DNA of 64,000 nucleotides, from the NCBI GenBank assembly GCA_905331475.1, contig CAJNYU010003219.1:410323-474322 (forward strand). Direction: 5' to 3'. Origin of the DNA: Rotaria socialis. Its lineage: Eukaryota > Rotifera > Eurotatoria > Philodinida > Philodinidae. A program made the translations under genes and the position numbers. Position 1 is the stretch's first letter; every line of letters starts with the position of its first letter. This document shows positions 47,338-59,100 of the stretch, in pieces. A model generated the notes under the pieces. The model saw nothing but the letters and a program-made list of their open reading frames with translations, was not told where the DNA came from and searched no databases.

Positions 47338-49640
47338 GACATCAAATTACACGAAATTTTTTAGTGCAAACGTCTTCTGATACATTCGCTCTACTACTTA
47401 ACTAGCGAACTATTTAATTTATATTTCTAAATGCGATTTAAAGATAACATTTCGTAAATAAACTTGTTTTTGCTATGTCGAGCACCGAGTATGTCAGAGA
47501 AATAAAAACATTGCTGGAGCAGATAATGTAAGGTGAAAATAATAATAGATAACAATGTTTGCTTCACATTTTTCAGGCACAATGTTTTTGCTTCTAAGTT
47601 CGAACATCATGATATTTTAACCTATTTACTGTCGAAATTGTAGCTCAGTTATTCCGAATTTCTAGATTCTTGACATACATATGCTAACAACGAAAGAATG
47701 GACACTATTAAATAAATTTGAAGTAAGAATAGCATTCTCATCATGTAACGTCTAATGAAACATACCTATCCTAAAAAATACATTGAACTTTTAATTTATT
47801 TTAGCTCAGTCCAGGTCGTGCCAGTATAAGATCGGAATATAGCTGGAATACGGAAGCAGTGCTCCGGTGGCGCCCGGTATTTTCCTGCGAGTTCCTACAG
47901 TACCCGGCGGTCGGAATAATCAACCTGGGTGATACTACATACTTACTATATTTTGAAGGGAAGATTTAGTGTATTCAGCCACATCAAAACAGTTTGATTT
48001 TAGAAACCTGGCTTTAAGATGTTGCACAGAAAGCGTGCTCAATAATAGCAGCCTGTTATTAAAATTGAGTATATTTTTTTATTTTAGAATGAGAACATTC
48101 ATATTGTCTTCAAATTTTGCAATGAACTATTCTCGCTAACTACTGATTCCAAGCAGGACTGGGACATGGACCTAGAGGACTTATACAATATATCTTACTT
48201 GAACTCGCCCGTGATCTCACACTTTATAATTTTATCTGGTTAACCAGCTATATACCAATCTGTACATTTTTCTATTCATATATCTATATGATTATTGAAT
48301 AATCTATGAAACTATTTATTTAGCTCTCTACCTATGCATTAATACGTGAAAAGATACCCTGTACGATATAAAAAAAATCAAAGCCACACAATGCAGAACA
48401 CACGAAATAAAAAAATGATATAGATTGGAAAGAAAATAGATGTAAAGAAAAAGCTCGTGCTAATACAAAAGATGAAATAAAAAGATCAAGGCTATGCATG
48501 AAAGCTGTTAACATGTTACTTTTATTATATAACAAGATGAAGAAGAGCAGTATCGACTCTCATGCTTGTTTTAGACTTTTCATTCAAGTTGAAAAAGAAT
48601 CGAACTGGAAGAAAGAAGAAGAGTGGAACTCAAACACGAACAATTTACATGTCGGATTTGTCTCTTGATTCTCATTTCTATAACTGAATATTAAGAATGT
48701 AAATAGATAAGAGAATGCTAAACAATTGATTTTGATTCACGTATGTCGATAAATAAAGGTCAATGTGAATGAGAGTCTGAAAGAAAAATAAATCACAGAT
48801 CGAAAGGATGTAATACGATTAAGTAAATTGCGCATTGTATATATGCTCGATTTGTTTACAACGAATCGTATCAAAGATGACGAAACAATCTGGCATCGGA
48901 TTGCACGTTTTTGAAAAAGTAGGAATTTGAATAGGATCAAACATTATTTTATAAGTACAGAGAAAGGCATAAAAAACGAGAAAAATATTGGGATGTTTGA
49001 AATTTCTTGTTTAAATTCAAATAAAATATGTTTTAAACTTTTTCTGGATCAAATTAACTTGAGCACTAAATTTTTCTCGTGATTTCATTATACTTCTTTC
49101 TGAAATAAATGGAATCATTCTGATTATGTTAACTATCTCAAAGTGGTAAACAAAAAGCTGTGTCTCAACGTTACTAAAAACGTCACGTTTGGTTATTTTT
49201 ACTTTTTATAACAGCAAAAAAATTTAGAGAAAACTATTTTAGCGTTTGAAACCCCAGTCAAAGCACTACCCAAATAGATCTACAAGTGTTTCATTTCGAG
49301 AAATAGTATCAGAAAAAGTTACATTTTATTAGTGGTTCTGAATAAATAGGTGCTTTTTATAACATAAGTCAAGCACGACCGGTTGCATCAAAAGATGTAT
49401 GAACGCACTTTCTAACTATCACAGCGTTACGCTTCAACAGGACCATGTACGTACGTGCATGTAATAGAAAACAATAAAAGCTTTTAAAAGACATACAAGT
49501 ATTTGTAAAGACTATCTTACTTTGTTTGAATATCATTTAATTAAAAGAGTCATTTTTTTTAAATGTAGTCCGTTTGATAGTGTGAAAAGAAATTGTAATT
49601 AAAAGAATGCCCCTGTAAAATATTAGAAGTATCCCATGTC
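47338..49640. other. Non-coding spacer
   Basis: No exon recognised on either strand. The reverse frames 48332-48535 and 48737-48940 lack motifs. Confidence 0.45.
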
Positions 49641-49888
49641 GCCTCTTTTTTATCAACTGTGCCACAGTTACGCGTAACTATGGCGCATTGATCGTAGTGA
49701 AGATTTCCATAAGAAACTACGCTTAGTATGACTCAGGTCAACGTAACTGCGTCCTAGTGATCGCATCCAACGATCTGTTGTAGGTATAAATGACCAATTA
49801 CAAATTATTCCTCCTTATTTGTAATTGGCTACACTCGAACAATAAACCTTAGTAATAGTAATGTTTATCACATTTTCGTTCATAAGTC

Positions 49889-50016
49889 AGGCCCCAAACA
49901 GACCAAAAAAATAAAACAGAATTAAGCAAGGTGATTGCTTAATTCACACTTATGTCATCTTTTTGAGACGATTTAGTGGTTAATTCTGTTTTATCTTTTT
50001 GGTCTGTTTGGGGCCT
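49889..50016. mobile_element. 128-bp foldback MITE
   Basis: 37-bp terminal inverted repeats (49889-49925 and 49980-50016) begin AGGCCCCAAACAGACC and differ at one base. The short interior includes another small hairpin (AATTAAGCA / TGCTTAATT). No clear target-site duplication was found, so the class is uncertain. Confidence 0.8.
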
Positions 50017-50390
50017 CATTCTACTACAAGCAGTGAAATGCATAGTTTTTATTTCTTTTAAAAATTTCTAGATTAAAATCTTTTTAGATCTCAATTTTTT
50101 AATTTTTCTAGATGTTAATTTTTAATTTTTCCAGATATTAATTTTTAATTTTCCTTAAGTTTTAAAGTAAAATTTTTTTTAAAATTTTTATTTTAGTAAA
50201 TTTTTAGATTTTTTTAGATTTCAATTTTTTAATTATTTTTATCGTGAAAAGTTTTAATTTAAAAATTTTTTTTATTTTTTTATAAAACTTTTAATTTTAT
50301 AGTTGTTTTTCATTTTTGGTGCAAAAATTTTTTAAACTCAATAAAAATCCAAATAAAAGGAAACCCTAATCTATGTTATCTTTTGTAACA

Positions 50391-50553
50391 ATTGCGACGT
50401 CACTGTGAACTATAATTGCGAAAAACTTGGGCGCAGTTATGCGTAACTGTGATTTCCCCCCCCGTAACTACGCGTAACTGCGATTTTTTCATCGTAGTTG
50501 CGCGTAACTACGTCGCAATTTTTCGCAATTACGGTTCACAGTGCGATCGCAGT
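50391..50553. mobile_element. Palindromic foldback element
   Basis: The left arm, with TTGCGACGTCACTGTGAAC then TAATTGCGAAAA, is matched by the complement of TTTTCGCAATTACGGTTCAC then AGTGCGATCGCAG on the right. The centre contains GTAACTACGCGTAACTGCG and a C-run. Non-coding. Confidence 0.7.
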
Positions 50554-51693
50554 TTCATCGTAATGAAACACATGGAATATGAAAGAATCACTAGGTATCG
50601 AATCGATTTGTTTAAAAACATCAAAACTTTGATTAAAAAAGCTTTTTTTTAGCAATAGTGCACTTTGTTTTTCATTTTTCATAGGAATTATAGGACGGAT
50701 CTAACCCCAACTAACAGATTGTGTGCATGCCATTGAGAAATACGTGTTTATAAATTTAAAAAAAATCAAAACCTTCGGGAGGTTTTCTGTCATAGTTTTA
50801 TGAAACACTGACAGATGAATTTTTAATTATTTTAAAATTGCAGGAGAGCATCGTTGAGTACACTTAAACATATATTCTTCGCAAATACAAATGCTGAAAT
50901 CGAAAAAAAATGCATTTGCCAATACGTTCCTGCACCAACCTATGCTACAATGATTCCTGATGTGCAAGTAAAACTATTCAAGGACAAAAACTATATATTA
51001 TCATAATGTGCTGCACAATTCCTCTAGCGTGTTAAATGCCGATTTTCATGCATAATGCAACTATTCTATAACAAAAACAAAGATGCAGTATCAGGTTCAA
51101 CAGATCTTCATCTAATTTATGACAATTGAAGATGACATTTTCCATTTTCACCGATATGGATCCATCTAATTCAACAGAGATGCTCACTCTTTTTTCATTG
51201 AATGAAAGAAAGTTCAAGATAAATTATATATATTTGTAGAGGAAGAAGCTGTGAAGATATTGATTTTATGCTGCTAGAGTTTTATCGAAAGCTACAATGG
51301 TTCGTAAGAAGCAAAGATACTTGTTGTTTCGTGCGCACCGTTATGGCGTGCTCAGTATGTTTTAAACTGCTACACCCTGAAGAAATCGATGGACAATAAA
51401 GGTTATTGGATTCTTTAATTTTAGCTGAGTCCATGGGAGCTTCACTTTCTCCATAGAAACTCTCACGTTTTGTTCTAACATTTCTTGCAAGATTTATAAT
51501 CTGACTGATCAGAGCTCTAATAGAAAAGAAAAGAAAAGAGAAGCAAAATGCTAGCAGAGAACCTAATAGCATTTTAATATCGTTAGAAAAGTTATACTGA
51601 ATTTCAAATTCTCACTGTTTTATTTTCAATCACATTTGATTTCGATAGAAATGTACAAAAAAAATGCATCAAAACTATATCAAATCCCTTTGC
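50554..51693. other. Spacer; one weak membrane-protein frame
   Basis: Mostly non-coding, apart from the weak frame at 51282-51572 listed separately. Confidence 0.4.
51282..51572 (-). CDS. Possible small single-pass membrane protein or orphan exon (weak)
   Basis: 96 aa starting with a strong hydrophobic segment (MLLGSLLAFCFSFLFFSIRA), then a basic charged tail. An acceptor-like AAATTCAG lies upstream, and the frame stays open back to it. It lies immediately downstream of the D8C gene on the same strand, but the D8C frame ends with its own stop. No family recognised. Confidence 0.22.
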   Translation of the reverse strand: MLLGSLLAFCFSFLFFSIRALISQIINLARNVRTKRESFYGESEAPMDSAKIKESNNLYCPSISSGCSSLKHTEHAITVRTKQQVSLLLTNHCSFR

Positions 51694-52530
51694 TTATGCA
51701 GTACAATAGCGGAGGTTGCAAACCGGCGGACTAATAAGACCCCATACATAAAATGAACCACAATTTGTTACTTGAATCGTATTTGACCACTTACAATTGT
51801 TCAAACTCCAAGCATAGCATACCGTTTCATTATTAGAGACACCTGATCCTGGCAATGAACCTGAATACCAACCAGGAGCTTGAGTAGTACATTGATTTGA
51901 AGCGGGAGCAGATGTTGCTAATTGAGTCCCACCAGCACCACTAAATCGAACACAGGCCGTAGTTGAATTGAATACAGCTGTATCGCATCCACTTCCAGAA
52001 CCGGCTGTCGTTAAACGTGTCACATCATTGATTGTTGTATAAGATGAGCATTCAGATAATGCATCAGTAGTCGTAGTTGTGGTTGTATCCGTTGTAGTAG
52101 TAGTAGTTGTTGTTGTATCCGTTGTAGTAGTTATGCTCGATACTAAAAGTAAAAGGAAAGAATATGGGACATGAAATTTTTGAAAAATTAATTACAACTG
52201 GTTGTTGTGAATGGTCCTGTATAAGTAAGCGCAAGGGATATTGGTACTAAAACTGAAGCCATAAGAAGGACTACTACACCAGTAGCAGCAACGGCTATGA
52301 ATATTTTTGAATCAGTAGTTACCGTTCTATTAGAAACAATATGCATATTATTAAAGTCATCATCTCTCAGAAAGAATCGATTTACTCACGTGATTCTTGC
52401 CGGTGCGGAAGTGACATTATTTAAATTAACAGTGATACGGCGTGATGATGCCTATATGTTTTAATCGATTGTTAAGTAAATTCGTAAAATAGTTACTCAC
52501 CAACTTTGGAAGAGCGTCCCAATCTGCCAT
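51694..52530 (-). CDS. Membrane-anchored uromodulin-type D8C domain protein
   Basis: Exons 52530-52501, 52451-52390, 52326-52196 and 52142-51694 join in phase to 223 aa. A short cytosolic N-terminus (MADWDALPKL...) is followed by one membrane segment at about 40-62 (FIAVAATGVVVLLMASVLV), so the protein is probably type II with the C-terminus outside. A Thr/Ser-rich stalk follows (about 75-105, long TTT runs, likely O-glycosylated). The C-terminal domain (about 108-223) matches the eight-cysteine D8C module of uromodulin/GP2: C-SSYTTIND, RFSGAGGTQLAT, CTTQAPGWYSG, VCYAW, CKWSNTIQVTNCG-FYVWGL, then PVCNLRYCTA. D8C modules are extracellular and glycoprotein-associated; in vertebrates they precede ZP domains, absent here. 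A host-defence or adhesion role is only a guess. The stalk GTT/GTA tracts behave as a microsatellite and may vary in length. Confidence 0.85.
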
Positions 52531-53103
52531 TGAAATTATTTATTTGAAACAGTAAATAATTTTACAAGTCTCTTTGAATGTCGCCGTTAGTGCATGCCTT
52601 CTTATGTGCTGTTACTTGAATTTCAGTTCGATGAAACAACCATTCTTTTTGTTTTGTTTTCTTTCGCCACATTCTGTTAGTTCTTCTAATTGCCATGTAA
52701 CTCATAGAATTAAATACCAGCCAATCTATTTTACTCTGTCAGCGAAAAAAATAAGCCCAATTTTTTATGTTGATTTATTTTTTAACTCTGTAACATGGAA
52801 AATACACACTAACATCAGCATGATTCCAAATTATGAATAAGAGAGTGAGAGCCCGTATTAATGTGATCAGTGAGCGAATATAATTTTTTTCCGCAAGGCA
52901 GGTGTACAATTACGAGCAAAACACTGCTATTCACATTTCTAAAGAACTTCGTAATTACTTTGTCTTACTTTTCTATTTTACACATTACACTCGAAACCAA
53001 CAACATAATAAAATTGTAATTGAAAACCTGTGAATAATAATGCACTGATATTATTCATGTGAAATTCATAAATTACACTTAGAGACGAAAAGTGTATGCA
53101 CGT
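52531..53103. other. Spacer upstream of the D8C gene
   Basis: No coding support. The forward frame 52574-52840 has no motif. Confidence 0.5.
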
Positions 53104-56100
53104 CAGAGATGGGCGAGTCCGAGTCGACTCGAGTCGCATTTTTTTTAATGGCTCTGACTTGGCTTGGACTCGAAAATTAGAAGGTGTTGACTCGACTGTA
53201 TGACTTGAGTCATCTTTTCAAAAAACCTTTCATCTGCTTTTTTAAAAAACCAGAATTTTCAGTATGAACTGTCACTGTATATATACTTTATTACGATAAA
53301 ATAAGTAGAAAAATTCTATTGCATCGTACATATTAGCTATCCCTTTGTTCATTGTGTATCCATTATCGATTCTTAATCAAATTAGTTGTTTTACAGACAT
53401 ACAGACATGCGCACGCTATTCAACAACTGCTTTGATTGTATAACTGACTGAACATACACTAATTGATTTTGCTATACATTAATTTTCTTGATCTTCGGAT
53501 ACAAAATTATGATCATGAAAGAGAGACTGTTTATCATATAAAAACATCGGAAGAGAAATTTGAAAATATCACTAATCGAAAATTTTGATGATTGACAGTA
53601 CATGTCTTCTTAATTAAAAGCATTGGTGAATAAAAAAGCATCTTAAGAGAGATATAAACTTTCTAAATCAAGTGTAGTTTTCACAATGTCAGATCCTAGA
53701 AGTTTATCAACGACGCAAAACTGCTTAGTTTCACAAGATGATATAAACGAATCGAAGCAATCTGTTTTAAAAACGTTTTCTATCAATGTAGAAGCAAAAA
53801 AAGAATTCGTTGCACGGTAAATGTTCAATATGTTTACAAGATGTTACTGATAAATATGGCACCAGATCTAATTTTATACGGCATATGAAGAATAGTTAGT
53901 TAAAAAGAATGTTAACGCTGATAAGAAACAGCGAACACTTGATGATATGATTAAAAAAAAACAAGCAAATATTTATCAATTGATTTGCGACATGTTAAGT
54001 TAACTGAATCAATAGTAAAAAATTTAATAATTGAATGCGGTTTGCCAATATCATTGGTTGATCAAGATAGTTTTAAAAGTTTTATGACTGCGGTGGATCC
54101 AATGCATTCACTTCAAGTCGTCCGCAAATAACTCGTGATAAACTTCCAAAATTATATGATAGAATGACTATGAAATTAAAAGCATTATGCAATAATGCTG
54201 AATATGTTTCAGTGACTTTAGATGTATGGACTGACAGACGCTTACGTTCTTATATTGGCATTACATTGCACACATTTGTTGGCGATGATATAAAATCATA
54301 TTTATTATCATTTGCACCATTAAAAGGTCACCATACGGCTGATGTATTATTGGCTGAATTTGAAAAAGTGATTAATTATTATCATATTGAGAAAAAATTA
54401 GTACGTTTGATTACCGATCATGCATCCAACAATTTGAAAGCGTTTAATCATATTTTACTTCCAGGTTTTGAATCTTATTTTGAAAATGATGAATATGATA
54501 ATGAAGAATATGATTTAACACAAGATGAGAATGATGATTGTGAAGAAATTTCCGATAATAATTCAGATGATAAATTTCAATTGGTACCATTAGATGAAGA
54601 AATTATTTAGTGTGTTAGTGAAAATTTAGAATTATTACGTTTACCATGTTTCGCCCACACATTACAGCTAGTTGTCAATGATGGTATCAAACAGGCATCT
54701 AATGCAACTGCTGCCTTAACAAAAGTTGCGAAAATTGCAAAATTTGGTCACAGCAGCATTTTATTTTTGCCTAAGAATTAGAAAATTAAAAATAAACTAT
54801 ACCACGAGCAACCCAATGTCATTGGAATAGTCAATTTTTGGCCGTTGTTGCTGTTTCAGATATACTATTAAAAACACTTAATGGTATTTTAATTAAATTA
54901 GATAAAAAGGAATTGTGTATTACAGAAAAAAAAAAGTTCTGGATGAATTTATGACATTACTATACTTATTGAATGAAGCAACAGTTTTAACTCAAGCTGA
55001 TCAAACAGTTACTATTAGTATGTTTGGACCTATTCTTCTTAATTTATTAAGCAATCTTGAACTGGAAAGGAAAAAATCTGAACGTGTGTATTTAATGTGT
55101 GATGCATTAATTTCCTCATTAAAAACACGTTTTGGTGGTTTTTATAAACATTTCTCCATTGAAATCGATAATTGTAAAGTCAAAATTAATACAAATGCCA
55201 ATACATCATGCTTATATGATGATCCACTTTTTTTAATGAGTGCAGTTGTAGATGGTCGTTTTAAGTTTCAATGGATCAATGAATGTACCTTATTATCTGA
55301 TTTAACTAAAACCGATATTATTTCAACTATTAAACAATGTCTTATTGAAGCATCAATAAAACTTAATTCATAAAATAAATTTGAAAATGCTGATGTTGAG
55401 ATTATAACTGAAGAAGCTAGAAGCAACGATTTAAGCATACCATCTTCAGATAAACAAAAGAAGAAAAGTTTATTTCCAACTTTAGCAAGTGGTTCATTTA
55501 AAAAAGCAAAAGCTGACAATGCAACACCACAATCGGTTTTAGATAAACTTGGCGGTTTTTTAAAAGAAGATAATATGGCTCATAATCTTATTTTTAAAAA
55601 TGCAAGTTCATATCAATCTCGTTATCATCTGGCAAGAAAAATTATGTATGTTCCTGCTATATCAGCACCGATTGAACGAGTGTTTTCTCAAAATGGTCTT
55701 TTGATGAGACCACATCGTTCAAAGTTTTCTCAAGTCAATATTTGCATTTTAACATTTTTGAAGTGCAATAAGACTTTATTGTAAATATTTATATGTATTT
55801 GTTTCTTACAAAATTTAACTTATGCTTTTTTTGTGCGAAATAATCTTTGTTTTGTTGTGTTATGTAATTGTACAGAAGGGAAGAGTTAATTTTACTGTTC
55901 TTATCTTCTAGATATTTCTATGATAACCGTGTCATTTACTTTATGTATGATTGTTTTTTTTTGTACACGAAAACCTAATAAAACCATCGCGTCATAAGAA
56001 ACTTGTTTTTACGTTCTTGATAATAATAAAGCGAATATAAAAGATTGACAAATATATTTTGACTCAACTCGACTAGACTTGACTCGAAAAAAGGCTGAAC

Positions 56101-56113
56101 TCGCCCATCTCTG
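53104..56113. mobile_element. Decayed autonomous hAT transposon
   Basis: The 15-bp terminal inverted repeats are perfect: CAGAGATGGGCGAGT at 53104-53118 and its complement at 56099-56113. Both ends carry subterminal GAGTCGA/GACTCGA repeats. The interior encodes a broken hAT transposase in the forward direction. A candidate 8-bp duplication, ATGCACGT (53096-53103) against CTGAACGT (56116-56123), matches at 6 of 8 bases but is offset by 2 nt on the right, so it is weak. Confidence 0.9.
53686..55784 (+). pseudogene. hAT transposase, broken
   Basis: The coding remnant runs from 53686 in several frames. The first 44 codons end at a stop (53818-53820). The BED-type zinc finger (CSIC...NFIRHMK) continues one base out of frame and lacks its last His before another stop. 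The catalytic body is recognisable at 54164-54610 (LDVWTDRRLRSYIGITLHTF, LITDHASNN). It passes an in-frame stop at 54608-54610 into CFAHTLQLVVNDG, then breaks again near 54780-54920. 54915-55373 carries the helical middle. 55575-55784 is the C-terminal hAT dimerisation domain (PAISAPIERVFSQNG, MRPHRSKFS). With at least four disabling changes it cannot make a transposase, although its intact ends could still be moved in trans. Confidence 0.9.
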
Positions 56114-59100
56114 GCCTGAACGTTCATAAGCTCATACTTAAAAATCAAAGATCAACACAAACACAATCATATAAAAACAAATTACCGAATCACTATTCGC
56201 ATCATCATCGATCATTACCATATCATTTTCAAAATGATCAAGGATTGAAGAGAATTCTAAATTTTCATTTTTCCACTTGATATATAAATGTCGACAAACA
56301 TTGCACACCTTTTGATCGTTAGAAAGTGATTTAAGAGTACGAATCGACATAAATATTCTGAGGCATGGTGACTCAGTGGTCAGACACAAAAACTGCGGTC
56401 GAGACGAGCACCATACGGATAACAACATTTATTCATTATAACCGTTTGTGTATTAAACGTTCACAATAGTGATACACACTAAGACAATGACCTTAGATGA
56501 AATGTCTGCCTTAATTCTCGATTAGTTTATATATGACTGGATCACTACACATTATTATATAATGAAATGCACCATGAAAATTTCTCTTGCTACGATGCAT
56601 GGCTCAACTAGTAGAGCGAACCACTATACAGCCAATAGAACATGGATCTTGTAATAAAGTAATGCTCTCAACAAATTTCTTTCAATTGAAAAAAACGTAT
56701 ACTGCATAATAAGATAATTTCCTTTATTCATCTATGCTACAAACAACAATATAGGTAAATACAAATTCTCTATCGAACCAACCGCAAAAAAAACGCCGAA
56801 CACAAAATTCACAATAAAAAAAGCGAAACCGTCTTTCTGCACACTTTTCGTATGTTTTTTTATCATCATTTTGTAGATCTCAAAATTCTCTATCGAATGA
56901 TATATAAATAAGACTGGACCGACATTGTTACCTAAGTCTTTCGTGCGAAAAAATATCATCATCGATATACAGCTTTACTAGATCTTTTGTACGATATGCC
57001 AGCGGTATCAAATAGAATTCAGTAGCTTTGCTCATATGTTGACATATCATCAGAGAGAGCGTAAAAAGGGGTACAATCCGAAGGGTAAATTAAGAAAAGT
57101 CTGAACTATGATAACTGAAATATTCCATTAAAATGATTGGCTCCCCAAAGGAAATACAGTGAATTTTAGTGCAATAGAAAAAGCAATACAGATGATGTCT
57201 AGATTTGATATAATGATTAAATGTGGCTTAACATGTCGATGTAGCTTCAAAACTAGCACAATGAAAACGAAAAGGTCATGTTTAGATAGGGGGCCGGTTT
57301 CGGTTGTTAACGTCCTCGTCCTTTCAGAATTTTAGAAATTCAAATGCCAACTGGATGCATGATTTCAGATCTAACCAATAATTCGAAAGAGAAAGGTTCA
57401 TGAATAATGTTGAGGCCAATATTACTCGTTCATAAAAAGTTTCAGCCATGGCTCATGTGTCATATTTAACAGTATTTCTAAATTTGTGAACATATTTTCT
57501 AGATTGTATTCAAAAGATTTTCTCTGTTTCTCATGATACAGTCAGATCAAAAGGCTTTTAGAAATACATACGTCATATTTTTAATACACCCCTTTTTGCT
57601 TCCTTCTTCGCTTGCTAATGTTATCCGGACTGTGTTTAGGTAGACACGAATGCGATTCATTCTCATAGATTTGTGTAATCTCTTATGTTAATATTAGACC
57701 CGGGCGTCGATTACCAATCTTTCTGTTTTAATGTTTTTGAAACCATTATCGATGCCAAATTCAAAACAGTTAGACTCATTCCATGTTCGTCCTTATGTTA
57801 TCTTAACAGTTAGATGTATTGAGGCATAATTAAGTGTTTCTAAACTTAAATTTCTTTATTGTTCTTTAACAATTTCTATTAATAATAGTAGAAGATTTTT
57901 CTTCGATTTTAGCGTTCTAAAATATTTCTGAGAGTGACATAACCATCTTTTACTTCCAGGTTGCCAAAGGCAAGTCCTTTCTGGCCACATTTTTAGAATG
58001 ATTCATCGGTTGATTTTGAGATTCTTATTGATTGCAAGGAAAATGCATATCAGCCATTCAAGTTCGAAGTTCAGATAAGTGAATGAATTTGGAGTTACAA
58101 ATCATTCAAGAATGAAACTCTTAGCTCATTGAAAATACGCATTGAGTTTCTCAAATCGCTGTACTTCATTTACGTATAAATTAAGCGTCAGTTACTTATT
58201 CGATCAATATGATGTGTTTTAAGGTTGCTATATCTCAACACGCTGTCAATTGAAATTCTAAAATGCCAAAAATATCAGCTGCTAACTAAGACTCTTGTGC
58301 CAATTTAATGTACAACATTTCTGCAGAGAAACATCTTTTGCAACCGAATGAAAGATCAAAAGCAATAAATGCTACTTCGACAAATATCAGGATAGTTTTC
58401 AAATGAATGAATGAATTTGAATAGTAATCATATTCATAAAAAAATTACCATTTGTGTTGTCTAATAACGTAACGCAAAACGATAAGAGTAAGTATCCGTT
58501 TGAGAAACTAATACTTGTATTCTCTAAATAGTTCATTTTGAGCCATAGCAGTAACACTAAGTCTCATAAAAACAATCAAGTTGAGTGATGCTTCGTCGCG
58601 GTCATTCCTAGTACTTCAATATGTAATAGAAAGTAGGAAATTTAGATACTTTTCTTGTTTCAGTGGCGATAGCCAATGATGACATCGCACTAGAAATCAT
58701 ATTTTTCTTAAGTACAGAACTATAATGATAAAGCCGAACAACCGTGCGTTTTATTGGTAAGTAACAGAAAAAGAGTTGCAAATTGATTCCATGCATCCAG
58801 AAGCCATTGGAAATCGATAAAATATAGAAATAGTACTCCAGCTCAGAGTGTCGACAGGTTTTCTAGAGACTTCTGACCTTTCCTCATCGATGATGATAAT
58901 AATAGAATGTTAACTGGAACAGAAGACAAAAAACAAAATCTGAAGAATTTTCAATTCTCAGTATTACTTCTGAATTCCAGCAATAGTCAATGATTGTCTT
59001 TGTATCTGATTCGTATGTGTACACGTATGATATACTTACGAACCGGTTATAACGAAGATACAGCGATAGATGAACATGATAATTTAACTTGAAACATTAT

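Larger units (their letters stand above)
49660..50553. repeat. Composite repeat region with GTAACTRCG words and an AT-rich core
   Basis: Both flanks (49660-49790 and 50391-50553) contain repeated CAGTTACGCGTAACT and GTAACTGCG words. Between them lie a 36-bp hairpin (CCAATTACAAAT / ATTTGTAATTGG, 49793-49828), the 128-bp foldback at 49889, and about 300 bp of degenerate AATTTTTCTAGATT-type tandem sequence (50045-50340). Probably several nested or adjacent elements. Confidence 0.55.

Noticed and set aside
56360-56635. tRNA-like D-arm sequences (GGTGACTCAGTGGTC, ATGGCTCAACTAGTAGAGC)
   Set aside because: No complete cloverleaf or matching acceptor stem; at most SINE heads, not functional tRNAs.
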